A DNA stretch of 52,373 nt from CAZPMT01 sp964587655 (lineage in GTDB: Bacteria; Hydrogenedentota; Hydrogenedentia; Hydrogenedentales; SLHB01), in assembly GCA_964587655.1 (NCBI GenBank), contig CAZPMT010000025.1:1-52373 (forward strand), given 5' to 3'. Numbering within the stretch: position 1 is the first letter of the stretch; each line of letters opens with the position of its first letter. A model generated the notes under the pieces. The model made no database searches and had not been told where the DNA came from. It saw nothing but the letters and a program-made list of their open reading frames with translations. Below are positions 41,803 to 50,045 of this stretch, piece by piece. Made by a program: the position numbers and the translations under genes.

Positions 41803-41840
41803 CACTCCGTCCACCATTTGCCCTTAGACTGGACGGAGTG
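41803..41840. repeat. 11-bp perfect hairpin
   Basis: CACTCCGTCCA (41803-41813) and TGGACGGAGTG (41830-41840) flank a 16-base loop. It is made of the same GTCCA/TGGAC words as the inverted repeat at 20595. It sits between two gene relics. Confidence 0.55.
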
Positions 41841-41854
41841 ATACCGTTCATCGC

Positions 41855-41962
41855 ATGAAAGATGCGAGTCGCGACGGAGCCGTGATCTTCTGTCTGTTGA
41901 TCATGACTGCGGTCACGTACTGGCCCGCGCTGTCATGCGACTTCGTGAGATACGACGACCCG
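41855..41962 (+). pseudogene. 5' relic of a TPR/glycosyltransferase-type membrane protein
   Basis: The frame starts at ATG 41855 and encodes AVIFCLLIMTAVTYWPALSC then DFVRYDDP, the recognisable N-terminal helix and first loop (usually followed by YVT) of large polytopic TPR or mannosyltransferase-like proteins. After DDP the sequence diverges and stops at 42040. Together with the RAYT relic it shows that 41.4-42.05 kb is a decay zone. The rest of 41715-42075 looks empty apart from the hairpin. Confidence 0.6.
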
Positions 41963-42075
41963 CATGGAGACGCCTCGTGCATCAAAGGGGAGAAGGCTTC
42001 TTTCCACAAGAGGAAGACGGGTCTACGCTGCCCTTGCTGAAAGCGCTGATCTCGGTAGGGGCCTTGGGCGAACAG

Positions 42076-43095
42076 TCAGTTGAACGCGAACTCCATCATC
42101 ACCGGGAGGTGATCGGAACCGGTTCCTGCATCCTGGAGCACGCGCGCGGAGATAAACTTCACCTTGTCGTTGTAGAAGATGTGATCGATGCTCTTATTAG
42201 GCCGCCCGGAAGACGACGTATAGTAAAGCGATTCATCACCGCCTTCGTAGACTTCCTTGGGGAATTCCTTGTGGACGCCTGGGACCGCCATGATCGTCGC
42301 GATGGTCGTCTCATCCGTTTGCCAAGGGGGCCGCGCATTGAAGTCGCCTAGCAGGATGACGGGCCTGTCCGCGTATTCCCTAAGCTTCTCCGCAACAGCC
42401 GCGGCTTCTTGCTCGCGCGTCTTGCGTTTGTACGCCTCGAGATGGACATTCAGAACGACGAGCGGGTGCGAAGCCACGTCGACCTCGGCGATCTGAATGA
42501 TGCGATCCAGGTAGAACATGTTGTACCAGAATGGATTCTCCTCGGGCTTGGGCAACGTGATCTTGGCGTGTCGCTGGATGGGGAACCGCGACGCCACGCA
42601 CTGCCCGGACAACATGCGTCCGAAATTGTTGCCCGGCATTCCGTAGGGCCAGGGCACGTAATTCATGCCCCACGTGTAGTCGCACGAGCGGTACTTCAGG
42701 CCAAGCCCCTCGGCGAGAAGCAGCGGTTGGTCCTGGTAGAAGGAACGTGCCGAAGCGAAATCGATCTCCTGTATGGCGACAATGTCCGGGTTAACCTTGC
42801 GAAGCGCCTGGAGAATGGTCTGAACGTTCTGCGCATATTCCTGCTCCGACGCGTTATTTCCGGAGTTGTTAGTGAGCCCCGAGCAGTAGCCGATGTTGTA
42901 CGTGACGATTGTGTACCGCCCGTCAGGTCTATTGATGTCCAACGGCGCGCCCGCCGAGTTGGGCAACTCACGTGAGAACCCTGCGGCATATTCCTCCTTT
43001 GACAAGCTGCCCCGGCTCGCACAAAAGAGAAGGCCGGCGAACATTATGGCGACCGACACCACAACGATGCATATCCAAAAGATGACCTTCTTCAT
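42076..43095 (-). CDS. Membrane-anchored endonuclease/exonuclease/phosphatase (EEP) family protein
   Basis: A 339-residue protein with an N-terminal membrane segment (5-27) and an EEP domain. It contains TIVTYNIGYCSG, a metal-binding Glu in PDIVAIQEIDF, LNVHLEAYK, VILLGDFNARP (Asp and Asn) and SDHLPVMMEF (Asp-His). All active-site motifs of DNase I-like phosphodiesterases are present. Substrate could be nucleic acid, phospholipid or sugar phosphate; an extracytoplasmic location is likely. Confidence 0.85.
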   Translation of the reverse strand: MKKVIFWICIVVVSVAIMFAGLLFCASRGSLSKEEYAAGFSRELPNSAGAPLDINRPDGRYTIVTYNIGYCSGLTNNSGNNASEQEYAQNVQTILQALRKVNPDIVAIQEIDFASARSFYQDQPLLLAEGLGLKYRSCDYTWGMNYVPWPYGMPGNNFGRMLSGQCVASRFPIQRHAKITLPKPEENPFWYNMFYLDRIIQIAEVDVASHPLVVLNVHLEAYKRKTREQEAAAVAEKLREYADRPVILLGDFNARPPWQTDETTIATIMAVPGVHKEFPKEVYEGGDESLYYTSSSGRPNKSIDHIFYNDKVKFISARVLQDAGTGSDHLPVMMEFAFN

Positions 43096-43286
43096 TGCCG
43101 CATGTTCCCTTTATGTCTTGGAAGAACGTCCTTGGCCAATCTCGCCGGTCTCGCAGGCCGAGAATCCAACGGAGGCGTTTCAGCCCATCGTTCGAGGCCG
43201 CGTAAGGAAACTCAAGGACTACGACGAGACGTAATCTTACCATCAAGAGGAAGAATCCACCACGCTGCGCGAATGGGTCGGTTTGC

Positions 43287-43730
43287 TCATGCTGCCAGAT
43301 CGCCCAGGTAGCAGGCTTGGTGTTTGGTATTCGCGAGTCGTTTCACAAGACGTTCATCCGCCGTGATGAGAGGGGCATTGATCAGTTCGGACGCCGCGAC
43401 GTAACAGGCGTCGTAAACGGACATTGAATGCTCCATCGCAATCAGTAAAGCGGCTGGGGCCACCGTCGGTGTGGGAATGGATGTAAGATTCAGCGCATAC
43501 AGTTGGGAAAGGTTGCGGATCGCGTCCTTTCTTGAGTAGCCGTAACGCATCACGTATTTCCAGAGCACGTTTGCGCATTCAACAAAGAATAGATCCGGAA
43601 CATACTGGCGAGTATCGGGGCTCGCAGCCATCGCCTCAAAGAGAGATTCCGCAACGCCGGACAGATCCTCTTTCACGAGCAGTTTGATGCCCACGCTCGC
43701 GTCCACGACGCACTTGGATATTTCGATCAT
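43287..43730 (-). CDS. VapC-type PIN-domain RNase toxin
   Basis: A 147-residue PIN-domain protein. Acidic active-site residues lie in VVDASVGIK (D9), in VECANVLWK (Glu), and in SVYDACYVAAS and ITADERL (Asps). It overlaps the upstream antitoxin gene by four bases. It acts as a Mg-dependent ribonuclease in the family. Confidence 0.85.
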   Translation of the reverse strand: MIEISKCVVDASVGIKLLVKEDLSGVAESLFEAMAASPDTRQYVPDLFFVECANVLWKYVMRYGYSRKDAIRNLSQLYALNLTSIPTPTVAPAALLIAMEHSMSVYDACYVAASELINAPLITADERLVKRLANTKHQACYLGDLAA

Positions 43731-43969
43731 CGCCCACGATCTTCACGAAGCAACTTCAGGCTTTCAGGCACGCCGGCGCCAGGCACAAACCGGCGACGGC
43801 GCAAACAAGAGAGAACGCTCTTCTGGCGGACCCGCCTCTCTCGCTCTTCGACGGCCTGAGTCAACAAGCCCACCACTTCGGCGCTTAAGGATTGGCTCTC
43901 GGAAGATGCGAGCTCGTGAAGCTGCGCGTAGAGGTCATCAGGAATATTCCGAACATGCAAAGTGGCCAT
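43727..43969 (-). CDS. FitA/VapB-type ribbon-helix-helix antitoxin
   Basis: An 80-residue protein starting MATLHVRNIPDDLYAQLHEL, the typical FitA-like RHH antitoxin, with SLSAEVVGLLTQAVEE as the second helix and a basic tail that binds the toxin. It precedes VapC in a standard type II module with a start/stop overlap. Confidence 0.85.
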   Translation of the reverse strand: MATLHVRNIPDDLYAQLHELASSESQSLSAEVVGLLTQAVEERERRVRQKSVLSCLRRRRFVPGAGVPESLKLLREDRGR

Positions 43970-44080
43970 CGTTCAACTCCGTCTCATGTCCCGGGCGTAA
44001 TGTATCACATCCGGTTGCGTTATGCAACCACTGGGAAACTCTATTAGCGGACCTCTTCGCTTCCCATACGTGTAAGAGGG

Positions 44081-46126
44081 TCATGGAAGCTTCTTGTATT
44101 TCAGGACCACGGCTTGCGGGCGGTCTTGCATTGTTATGGGAAGGCCATTTTGCATAAGCTCGTTGCCTTCGAAGGTCCGTGTTTCGCTGGTGGCGAGGTC
44201 GGTGATGAGGTACTTGGAGGCGGGATCGAGGCCCTTGAGCGGCAGCGACGCGGCGGTGAAGATGCTCTCGGCGCGGCGGAAGATTTGGATCATCCCCTCC
44301 CCCACTTCGGGCCGGTCGAATTGCCATCCGATCCAGGCGTCTTTGTCGAGGGTGTACTTGGTCAGGGGATAGAAGTCGCCGTAGTAGTTGGCGGAGATGC
44401 CGCGCCATGTGTCGAAGAGCTTGCGCAGGGCCGCGTAGTCGATCTCTTTGACGCGCATGTCGAAGCCGCAGTTTATGCTGGGTGCGACGTTGCTCCAGAA
44501 TGCGTAGGGTTGTATCGGGGTCAGGCCGCCGCCGTAGTAAGGGGCGTCGATGCAGGCGACGGTGCCGGTGCCGTGGAATGGTAGCCATAGTGAAATGCCG
44601 TAGGTCATGCCCTGGTGGCCGTTGGGTTCGAATGCGTAGTCGCTGCGCCAGAGCGGCACCGCGCGGCGCATGGTCTCGAGGTCGTTGCGGCGTCCGCCGG
44701 AAGCGCATGAGTCTATGAGCATGTTGGGATGGCGGCGGCGGAGTTCGTCCCAGTACGCGAGGTAGCCGGTGACGTGTTTGATCTCGGTAATGCCTTGGCG
44801 GTCCTCCGCGTCGTTGCCGCGCCAGAATGTGAGCGGGTCGATGTTGAAGTCCTGACGGTAGAGGTCGATGCCCTGTTCGGTGAGGAGCTTGTCGATGTGA
44901 TTGGTGAGCCATTCGCGGGCGGAGTCGTCGCCGAGGTTGAGCAGGCCGCCTTTCGCGCCGCCGAATATCCATTCGGGATGGTTCTCGGTGAGCCACGTGC
45001 CCCCGGCGACGCGTTCCGGTTCGAACCAGACGAGGATTTTGATGCCCTTCGCGTGTGCGTGATCGCTGATGGGTTTCAACCCGTTCGGAAACCGCTTAGG
45101 ATCGACTTCCCATGTTCCGACCTGCGGCCAGCCGGTCTGCTGAACGTACCAGCCGGCGTCCATCCACCAGTAATCGATTTTGATGCCCTCTTCGAGGTAG
45201 CGATCGATGAACATGATCTGCTTTTCGGTGTCGGCCTTGATCATCTCCTCGTACGCGCGCGAGCTGCATCCCTCAGTCATGGGCGGAGGCAATTGGCCGC
45301 CGGGTTTTGGCATGCTGTGCGCCATCATCCAGCGCCGCCAGATGTTTTGCGAACGGATCCATTCGCCTTTCCAGAACTGGAGGACGATCAACGGCGTGCG
45401 TACCTCTTCGCCGGGGAGCAGCTTGAAATGCGTGAGCTCCTGGCCGGCGCTGATGTGCAACTGCTTCGCGCCGTCGCGGGTGAAGTCCGCGGCCCACTGG
45501 CCGGGCCAGCCGACGACGGCTATCAGGCCGTCGCTCACTGTGGACTCGATGTTGAAATACGACATGTCGGAGTTGGTCGGACGTCCGCCCGCGGCGCCGA
45601 TCCGTTTCGTCGAATTCGGTTCGAGTTTGGTTTCGATGGGACCATAGTCCGTGCCGTTGGCGGGCGAGCCGACGTTGTGATGGAGGAGGAATTCGCCGCG
45701 GTCGCCTCGTTCCATGCGGATGTCCAGGGCCTGGATCTTCTCAAGAATCGGCGTGTCGGCCGCGCCGGCGTTCTTGAAGTAGAGCGTCCACTCGACCGTC
45801 GGGAAGTCGCTATAGACAATTGCCACACAACGCACCTGGAGGCCCGTCTTGGGATCGGCATATGTCAGGACGTATTCCATACGTCGGGCATCGAGCGTTC
45901 GCGATGCATGCTGAAACGTCCACAGGGGCAGTAGTTCTGCGGATGTCTTGCCATCGTACATGAAGGAAAACGGGAGAACGTCAAACTTCGGCATTCCGGC
46001 GAACCTGCCTTCAGCCCATTGGCGCGCGGTCGTCAACTCGTCGACCGAAGGCGTGACGGGCCAAGCATCCCGGCAGAGAGCAGCCGCAGACACGAGTGCA
46101 ATGATGAAGACAATCTCATGGCGCAT
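44081..46126 (-). CDS. GH36-type alpha-galactosidase
   Basis: A 681-residue glycoside hydrolase of clan GH-D. The N-terminus is a signal peptide (MRHEIVFIIALVSAAAL) and a beta supersandwich spans about 30-280. The TIM barrel contains YWWMDAGWY (319-327), nucleophile D426 in YRQDFNIDP, C474 in CASGGRRND and acid/base D496 in WRSDYAFEP. All catalytic residues are present. It hydrolyses terminal alpha-galactosides, probably in the periplasm or outside. It is transcribed away from the lipoproteins; the 195-base divergent gap 46127-46321 shows no recognisable operator. Confidence 0.9.
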   Translation of the reverse strand: MRHEIVFIIALVSAAALCRDAWPVTPSVDELTTARQWAEGRFAGMPKFDVLPFSFMYDGKTSAELLPLWTFQHASRTLDARRMEYVLTYADPKTGLQVRCVAIVYSDFPTVEWTLYFKNAGAADTPILEKIQALDIRMERGDRGEFLLHHNVGSPANGTDYGPIETKLEPNSTKRIGAAGGRPTNSDMSYFNIESTVSDGLIAVVGWPGQWAADFTRDGAKQLHISAGQELTHFKLLPGEEVRTPLIVLQFWKGEWIRSQNIWRRWMMAHSMPKPGGQLPPPMTEGCSSRAYEEMIKADTEKQIMFIDRYLEEGIKIDYWWMDAGWYVQQTGWPQVGTWEVDPKRFPNGLKPISDHAHAKGIKILVWFEPERVAGGTWLTENHPEWIFGGAKGGLLNLGDDSAREWLTNHIDKLLTEQGIDLYRQDFNIDPLTFWRGNDAEDRQGITEIKHVTGYLAYWDELRRRHPNMLIDSCASGGRRNDLETMRRAVPLWRSDYAFEPNGHQGMTYGISLWLPFHGTGTVACIDAPYYGGGLTPIQPYAFWSNVAPSINCGFDMRVKEIDYAALRKLFDTWRGISANYYGDFYPLTKYTLDKDAWIGWQFDRPEVGEGMIQIFRRAESIFTAASLPLKGLDPASKYLITDLATSETRTFEGNELMQNGLPITMQDRPQAVVLKYKKLP

Positions 46127-46321
46127 GATCCGGCCTCCCCTTCTTTCTCTCCAGTTCTTGGATCTCGATACACGTGCTGGCTTCGATTATAGCGCAGGTG
46201 CACGCTAGACAAGCAAAACCTTGATGCTGTCTGCCCATCCAATGCTCGGAATTATCCGCTTTGAGGCGATGTTTAGATGAGCAGGAAGAGAGAAGGGTAC
46301 TCCTGGAAAGGAGAAGAGAAG

Positions 46322-48010
46322 ATGAGAGCAATTGCACAACACAAGAACTGTTGTTTCTACTTGATGCCGGTGGTTCTGGTATGCGGATTACTCGTTTCGG
46401 GTTGCCCGAATGTGGCCAATGTGGCCGTCGAGCGAGCGGGAAAAGTGACCGAGTCTATCGGCCCTGAGGGCGGGGAGGTATCGTGTACCGCGAGCGGCGG
46501 GACCGTTTATACGCTGAGCATTCCAGCGGACGCCCTCGCCGATGCGGTCGATATCACCATCACGCCCGTGACGAGCATCGCGAACCTGCCGTTGTCCGGC
46601 GGGTTGGCGGGGGCGGTGGAGCTTGCGCCTCCCGGCTTGGCCTTTGCGCGGCCTGCGACCCTTACCATTGAAGGTGCTGCGGCGCCCCCGGCGGGCCAGA
46701 TTGCCATCGGCTTCGGGTTCGAGGGGGACGCTAGTTCGTTCGAAGTGGCTTTGGCCAACGCGGACAATGGGCGTTTGACAGTGCTTGTGCAACACTTCAG
46801 CGGGAGCGGGGTGGGGTTCGGTACGCTTCAGGACGTGAGCGGAATGCCTGGAGGCGCCATCTGCGATCCGGCGCTGCAGAATGCCGTTATCGCGCTGACG
46901 AATACCGCGCACCAACCACAGGACGAGGCCACCTTCTTCGGGCTTCTGTTCAGGATATGCATTCTGCCGCAGCTCCAGAACGCGACGAACGACGCGGAGT
47001 TAGTACTCGCGGTGAGCAACTACGAAATGTGGGCGAGTCTGATCTCCGCCGCAGCCAGTTTTACCGTGGTCCCTCGTACGTCGTCCGCATTCGCCAATGA
47101 ACGGCAACAGGCGGCGCAGGCGGCGGCGCCGCAACTTCGCGCCGCGATCGAAGGGAATAATGCCCTGTGCGGGTCGGCCGAGAGTTTCAGCGCCTTGGCC
47201 AACGTCCTGTTTTGGCAGAAACAGGCGGCGCTCTTCGGCGTGGATACTCCCTCCGAGCAACTGGACCGCGCGACCGTGCTGCTGGGCCTCTGCGTTGAGA
47301 TCGTGATGGACCCGCCCAGTCTGCCAGACACCCTGCAGGCGGGTTTTCCGCACTCGCTGGACCTGAGGTTTGGGGTGCGGTTCAAAGGCCATCCTGATGA
47401 ACAGGGCGCGCCCTTCGAGGTGAACCTGAGCGCCAGCGGGGCGACGCTTGACACTCCCAGCGGCTTCACAGCCGTTGACGGAAGCTACACAACGGTCGTT
47501 ACGGCGACGGGAAACGGCCCCGTCACCATCGAAGGCACGGCCTGTCTGATTCTGCCGGGAACGGTTACGCCGACCGACATCTGCTTCCCGTTCACGATAA
47601 ACCGCAACGGTCTAGACATCTCAGGGACCTACAGGGTAGATGCGAACTATAGCAGCCCACTTGGGAACGATTCGGTGTCACTCACCTTGCTCTTGTCCCA
47701 GAATCAGAACGCCATATCGGGTTCATACGAAGGGACGAGTAGCGTTGGCGGTGCACTCATTTCGGGAATTATAACAGGAACACTGGCAACGACCGTCAAC
47801 GGCCTCCAATTGCTGGGCCTCGAGGCAACTCAATCAAGCCCCTGTGGCGCCTCGATGAGGCCAAGCGATCCTGTCGACTTGTTTGTCTTCAACGGTCTGA
47901 GGGGGTTCGAAGCCGTCTTTAACGATATCAGCGGTTGCGCGGGCTGCACGGGTCCTCCGGAAAGGCAAGCCTGCGCTACCGAAGTGCGGTTCGTCTGCAA
48001 CAGGATTTGA
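46322..48010 (+). CDS. Large lipoprotein with ZU5-like domain (paralogue 1)
   Basis: A lipoprotein of 562 residues. The lipobox LLVSGC puts the lipidated Cys near residue 28. A ZU5-like segment follows (GPEGGEVSCTASGGTVYTL, IPADALADAVDITITPV), then a helical/Ala-rich middle (QAAQAAAPQLRAAI) and a beta-rich C-terminus. I see no catalytic motif; it is likely a cell-surface or adhesion protein. It is a tandem paralogue of the gene at 48085 and shares with it a 267-bp block with no differences. ATG 46322 has GGAGAAGAGAAG upstream; an in-frame ATG at 46277 lacks an RBS. Confidence 0.72.
   Translation: MRAIAQHKNCCFYLMPVVLVCGLLVSGCPNVANVAVERAGKVTESIGPEGGEVSCTASGGTVYTLSIPADALADAVDITITPVTSIANLPLSGGLAGAVELAPPGLAFARPATLTIEGAAAPPAGQIAIGFGFEGDASSFEVALANADNGRLTVLVQHFSGSGVGFGTLQDVSGMPGGAICDPALQNAVIALTNTAHQPQDEATFFGLLFRICILPQLQNATNDAELVLAVSNYEMWASLISAAASFTVVPRTSSAFANERQQAAQAAAPQLRAAIEGNNALCGSAESFSALANVLFWQKQAALFGVDTPSEQLDRATVLLGLCVEIVMDPPSLPDTLQAGFPHSLDLRFGVRFKGHPDEQGAPFEVNLSASGATLDTPSGFTAVDGSYTTVVTATGNGPVTIEGTACLILPGTVTPTDICFPFTINRNGLDISGTYRVDANYSSPLGNDSVSLTLLLSQNQNAISGSYEGTSSVGGALISGIITGTLATTVNGLQLLGLEATQSSPCGASMRPSDPVDLFVFNGLRGFEAVFNDISGCAGCTGPPERQACATEVRFVCNRI
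46582..46848 (+). repeat. 267-bp block identical to 48339-48605 (copy 1)
   Basis: Direct repeat at an offset of 1757 bases, identical at every position I compared, while the flanking coding sequence of the two paralogues is clearly diverged. It encodes the region NLPLSGGLAGAVEL through VGFGTLQDVSGMP. Shorter identical stretches recur later, for example around 47092 and 48851. The sharp edges suggest gene conversion. Confidence 0.9.
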
Positions 48011-48084
48011 TGCTGGAAGGAGCGTGACCGTTGGCCGAAAATGGGTCAAGTCTGCGCTGAACCGGGACAGAAGGAGAAAGGGCG

Positions 48085-49761
48085 ATGGAAACAACTCTAA
48101 TGCATGGGACATTGCGCTGGCATATCGTTTCAGTTGTTCTCGTGTGCGGGCTGTTGATTTTGGGTTGCCCGAAGAACATCAGGGTCGAGAGCGACAGAGA
48201 GGCCACAGGCGAAATCGGCCCGAATGGCGGCGAGATCACGTGTACAGCCAGCAACGGCACGATCTACACGCTGGGCATCCCGCCGGACGCGCTCGCGGAA
48301 GGGGTGGAGATCACAATGACGCCGGTTACGGACATAGTGAACCTGCCGTTGTCCGGCGGGTTGGCGGGGGCGGTGGAGCTTGCGCCTCCCGGCTTGGCCT
48401 TTGCGCGGCCTGCGACCCTTACCATTGAAGGTGCTGCGGCGCCCCCGGCGGGCCAGATTGCCATCGGCTTCGGGTTCGAGGGGGACGCTAGTTCGTTCGA
48501 AGTGGCTTTGGCCAACGCGGACAATGGGCGTTTGACAGTGCTTGTGCAACACTTCAGCGGGAGCGGGGTGGGGTTCGGTACGCTTCAGGACGTGAGCGGA
48601 ATGCCAACAGGCGGCTTCTGCAATGGTACTGTGCTGGAAAGTGCCGCCATCACGCTGGCGAGTACCCCGCACCAACCACAGGACGAGACCGCCTTCTTCC
48701 GGACTGCGTTCACTGCCTGCATTCTGCTGCTGCTCCAGAACGCGACGAGCGACGCGGAGTTAGTACTCGCGGTGAGCAACTACGAGATCTGGGCGAGGCA
48801 GCTCTCCTTTACACTGGGTTTCACCGTGGTCCCCGCTACGTCACCTGACTTCGCCAATGAACGGCAACAGGCGGCGCAGGCGGCGGCGCCGCAACTTCGC
48901 GCGGCAGTCCGCAGCAACAACGAATTGTGCGGGTCGGCCGGGAGTCTCAGCGCGCTTGCCAACGCCCTGTTCTGGCAGAAGCAGGCGTCGATATTCGGCG
49001 TGGACACGCTTCAAGAGCGCCTTGATCTCGACACCGTGATGCTGCAAGTGAATTCGCTGTGTGCGAGCATCCAATTGGAACAGGCGGCGATGCCGTTTTT
49101 TCTCTTGGTGGGGTTTCCTCACTCGCTTGACCTGCGCATCGAACTCCTGTTCCTGGGAAGCTCGCAAAATCCGCAAGGGGGTCCGTTTGAGGTGAATCTC
49201 ACCGCTTTTGGCGCGGACCTGCAGACCCCATCAGGTTTCACGGCCTCGGATGGCCGTTATACGACGGTCATAACGGCGGACGCTCCCGGACAAGTGCTTG
49301 TGGACGTGGAGGCCTGTCTGATCCAACCCGGGACAACGACGGCAACCGCTATTTGTTCGAAGTTCTTTGGCACGCCAACTGCAAGCGGTCTGCATGCCAA
49401 CGCGATCTTCGACCTCAGAGGAACCTGGACAGGGACCATGAGGCTTCATGGACAGGACCATCCCATCAGCCTATTCTTCACGCAAGACGGCTCCGTGCTT
49501 GGCGGCACGTGGGAGCTCACAGATGGTGATCTCCACCAAGGAACGGTGTTTCAGGGTTCAGTGTTTTCTGATGGCGTGCGTGACTTCAAACTTGCATTGG
49601 ATCCCAGCGTTATATGTCCCAATACGGGCGGTCTGTGGAACACGGAACGAAATGCCATTGTGGCTCTCGGATCGGACGGACGCTCTTTCCAAGCAACTCT
49701 CCTCGGGTTTGACTGCCATGCATCATTCGAGACCGTTCAGTTGTCGATAACGAAGCAATAG
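48085..49761 (+). CDS. Large lipoprotein with ZU5-like domain (paralogue 2)
   Basis: A 558-residue lipoprotein with lipobox LLILGC (Cys near 28), GPNGGEITCTASNGTIYTL and IPPDALAEGVEITMTPV in the same ZU5-like position as paralogue 1. The middle carries the same QAAQAAAPQLRAAV segment, and the C-terminal part is more diverged. It probably has the same surface function as paralogue 1. ATG 48085 with AAGGAGAAAGGG upstream. The pair arose by duplication; the identical internal block suggests later conversion. Confidence 0.72.
   Translation: METTLMHGTLRWHIVSVVLVCGLLILGCPKNIRVESDREATGEIGPNGGEITCTASNGTIYTLGIPPDALAEGVEITMTPVTDIVNLPLSGGLAGAVELAPPGLAFARPATLTIEGAAAPPAGQIAIGFGFEGDASSFEVALANADNGRLTVLVQHFSGSGVGFGTLQDVSGMPTGGFCNGTVLESAAITLASTPHQPQDETAFFRTAFTACILLLLQNATSDAELVLAVSNYEIWARQLSFTLGFTVVPATSPDFANERQQAAQAAAPQLRAAVRSNNELCGSAGSLSALANALFWQKQASIFGVDTLQERLDLDTVMLQVNSLCASIQLEQAAMPFFLLVGFPHSLDLRIELLFLGSSQNPQGGPFEVNLTAFGADLQTPSGFTASDGRYTTVITADAPGQVLVDVEACLIQPGTTTATAICSKFFGTPTASGLHANAIFDLRGTWTGTMRLHGQDHPISLFFTQDGSVLGGTWELTDGDLHQGTVFQGSVFSDGVRDFKLALDPSVICPNTGGLWNTERNAIVALGSDGRSFQATLLGFDCHASFETVQLSITKQ
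48339..48605 (+). repeat. 267-bp block identical to 46582-46848 (copy 2)
   Basis: Second copy of the direct repeat within the downstream paralogue. Confidence 0.9.
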
Positions 49762-49850
49762 TTTTAGGTGTAAGACGCTCCCGCAAGTATTTCGACGCCT
49801 GCACTGGGGTACATGCAGGTGGCTCGGCGCACCTCGTGAGTCTAGCAGAT

Positions 49851-49951
49851 GCCCCGCGAGGGTCATAATCTCGCACGGGGCCTGCGTCGGATTCCTGGGG
49901 TAGGGGCGCGGTCCTCCGCGACCGGCCGGTCGAGCTTCTGCTCGACCCTAC
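49851..49951. repeat. Hairpin plus double-hairpin dispersed element, family D
   Basis: First a stem GCCCCGCGAG / CTCGCACGGGGC (49851-49881), possibly a terminator for the lipoprotein gene but without a T-tract. Then GTAGGG...CCCTAC ends (49900-49951) enclosing CGCGG-TCCT-CCGCG and GGTCGAGC-TTCT-GCTCGACC. The second hairpin resembles the degenerate one at about 18741. The 284-base gap 49762-50045 otherwise holds only the promoter of the next gene. Confidence 0.7.
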
Positions 49952-50045
49952 CAATTCCGGCATTGCGCTTGGACTTCGTTGTTTCAACGCGGAAGCGTGG
50001 ATTATCATCGTCCTGGCATGCTTTCGCCAACACGCGGAGGGAACC

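Noticed and set aside
44729..45934. Plus-strand open frame of 401 codons
   Set aside because: It is antisense to the GH36 gene with all catalytic motifs on the minus strand.
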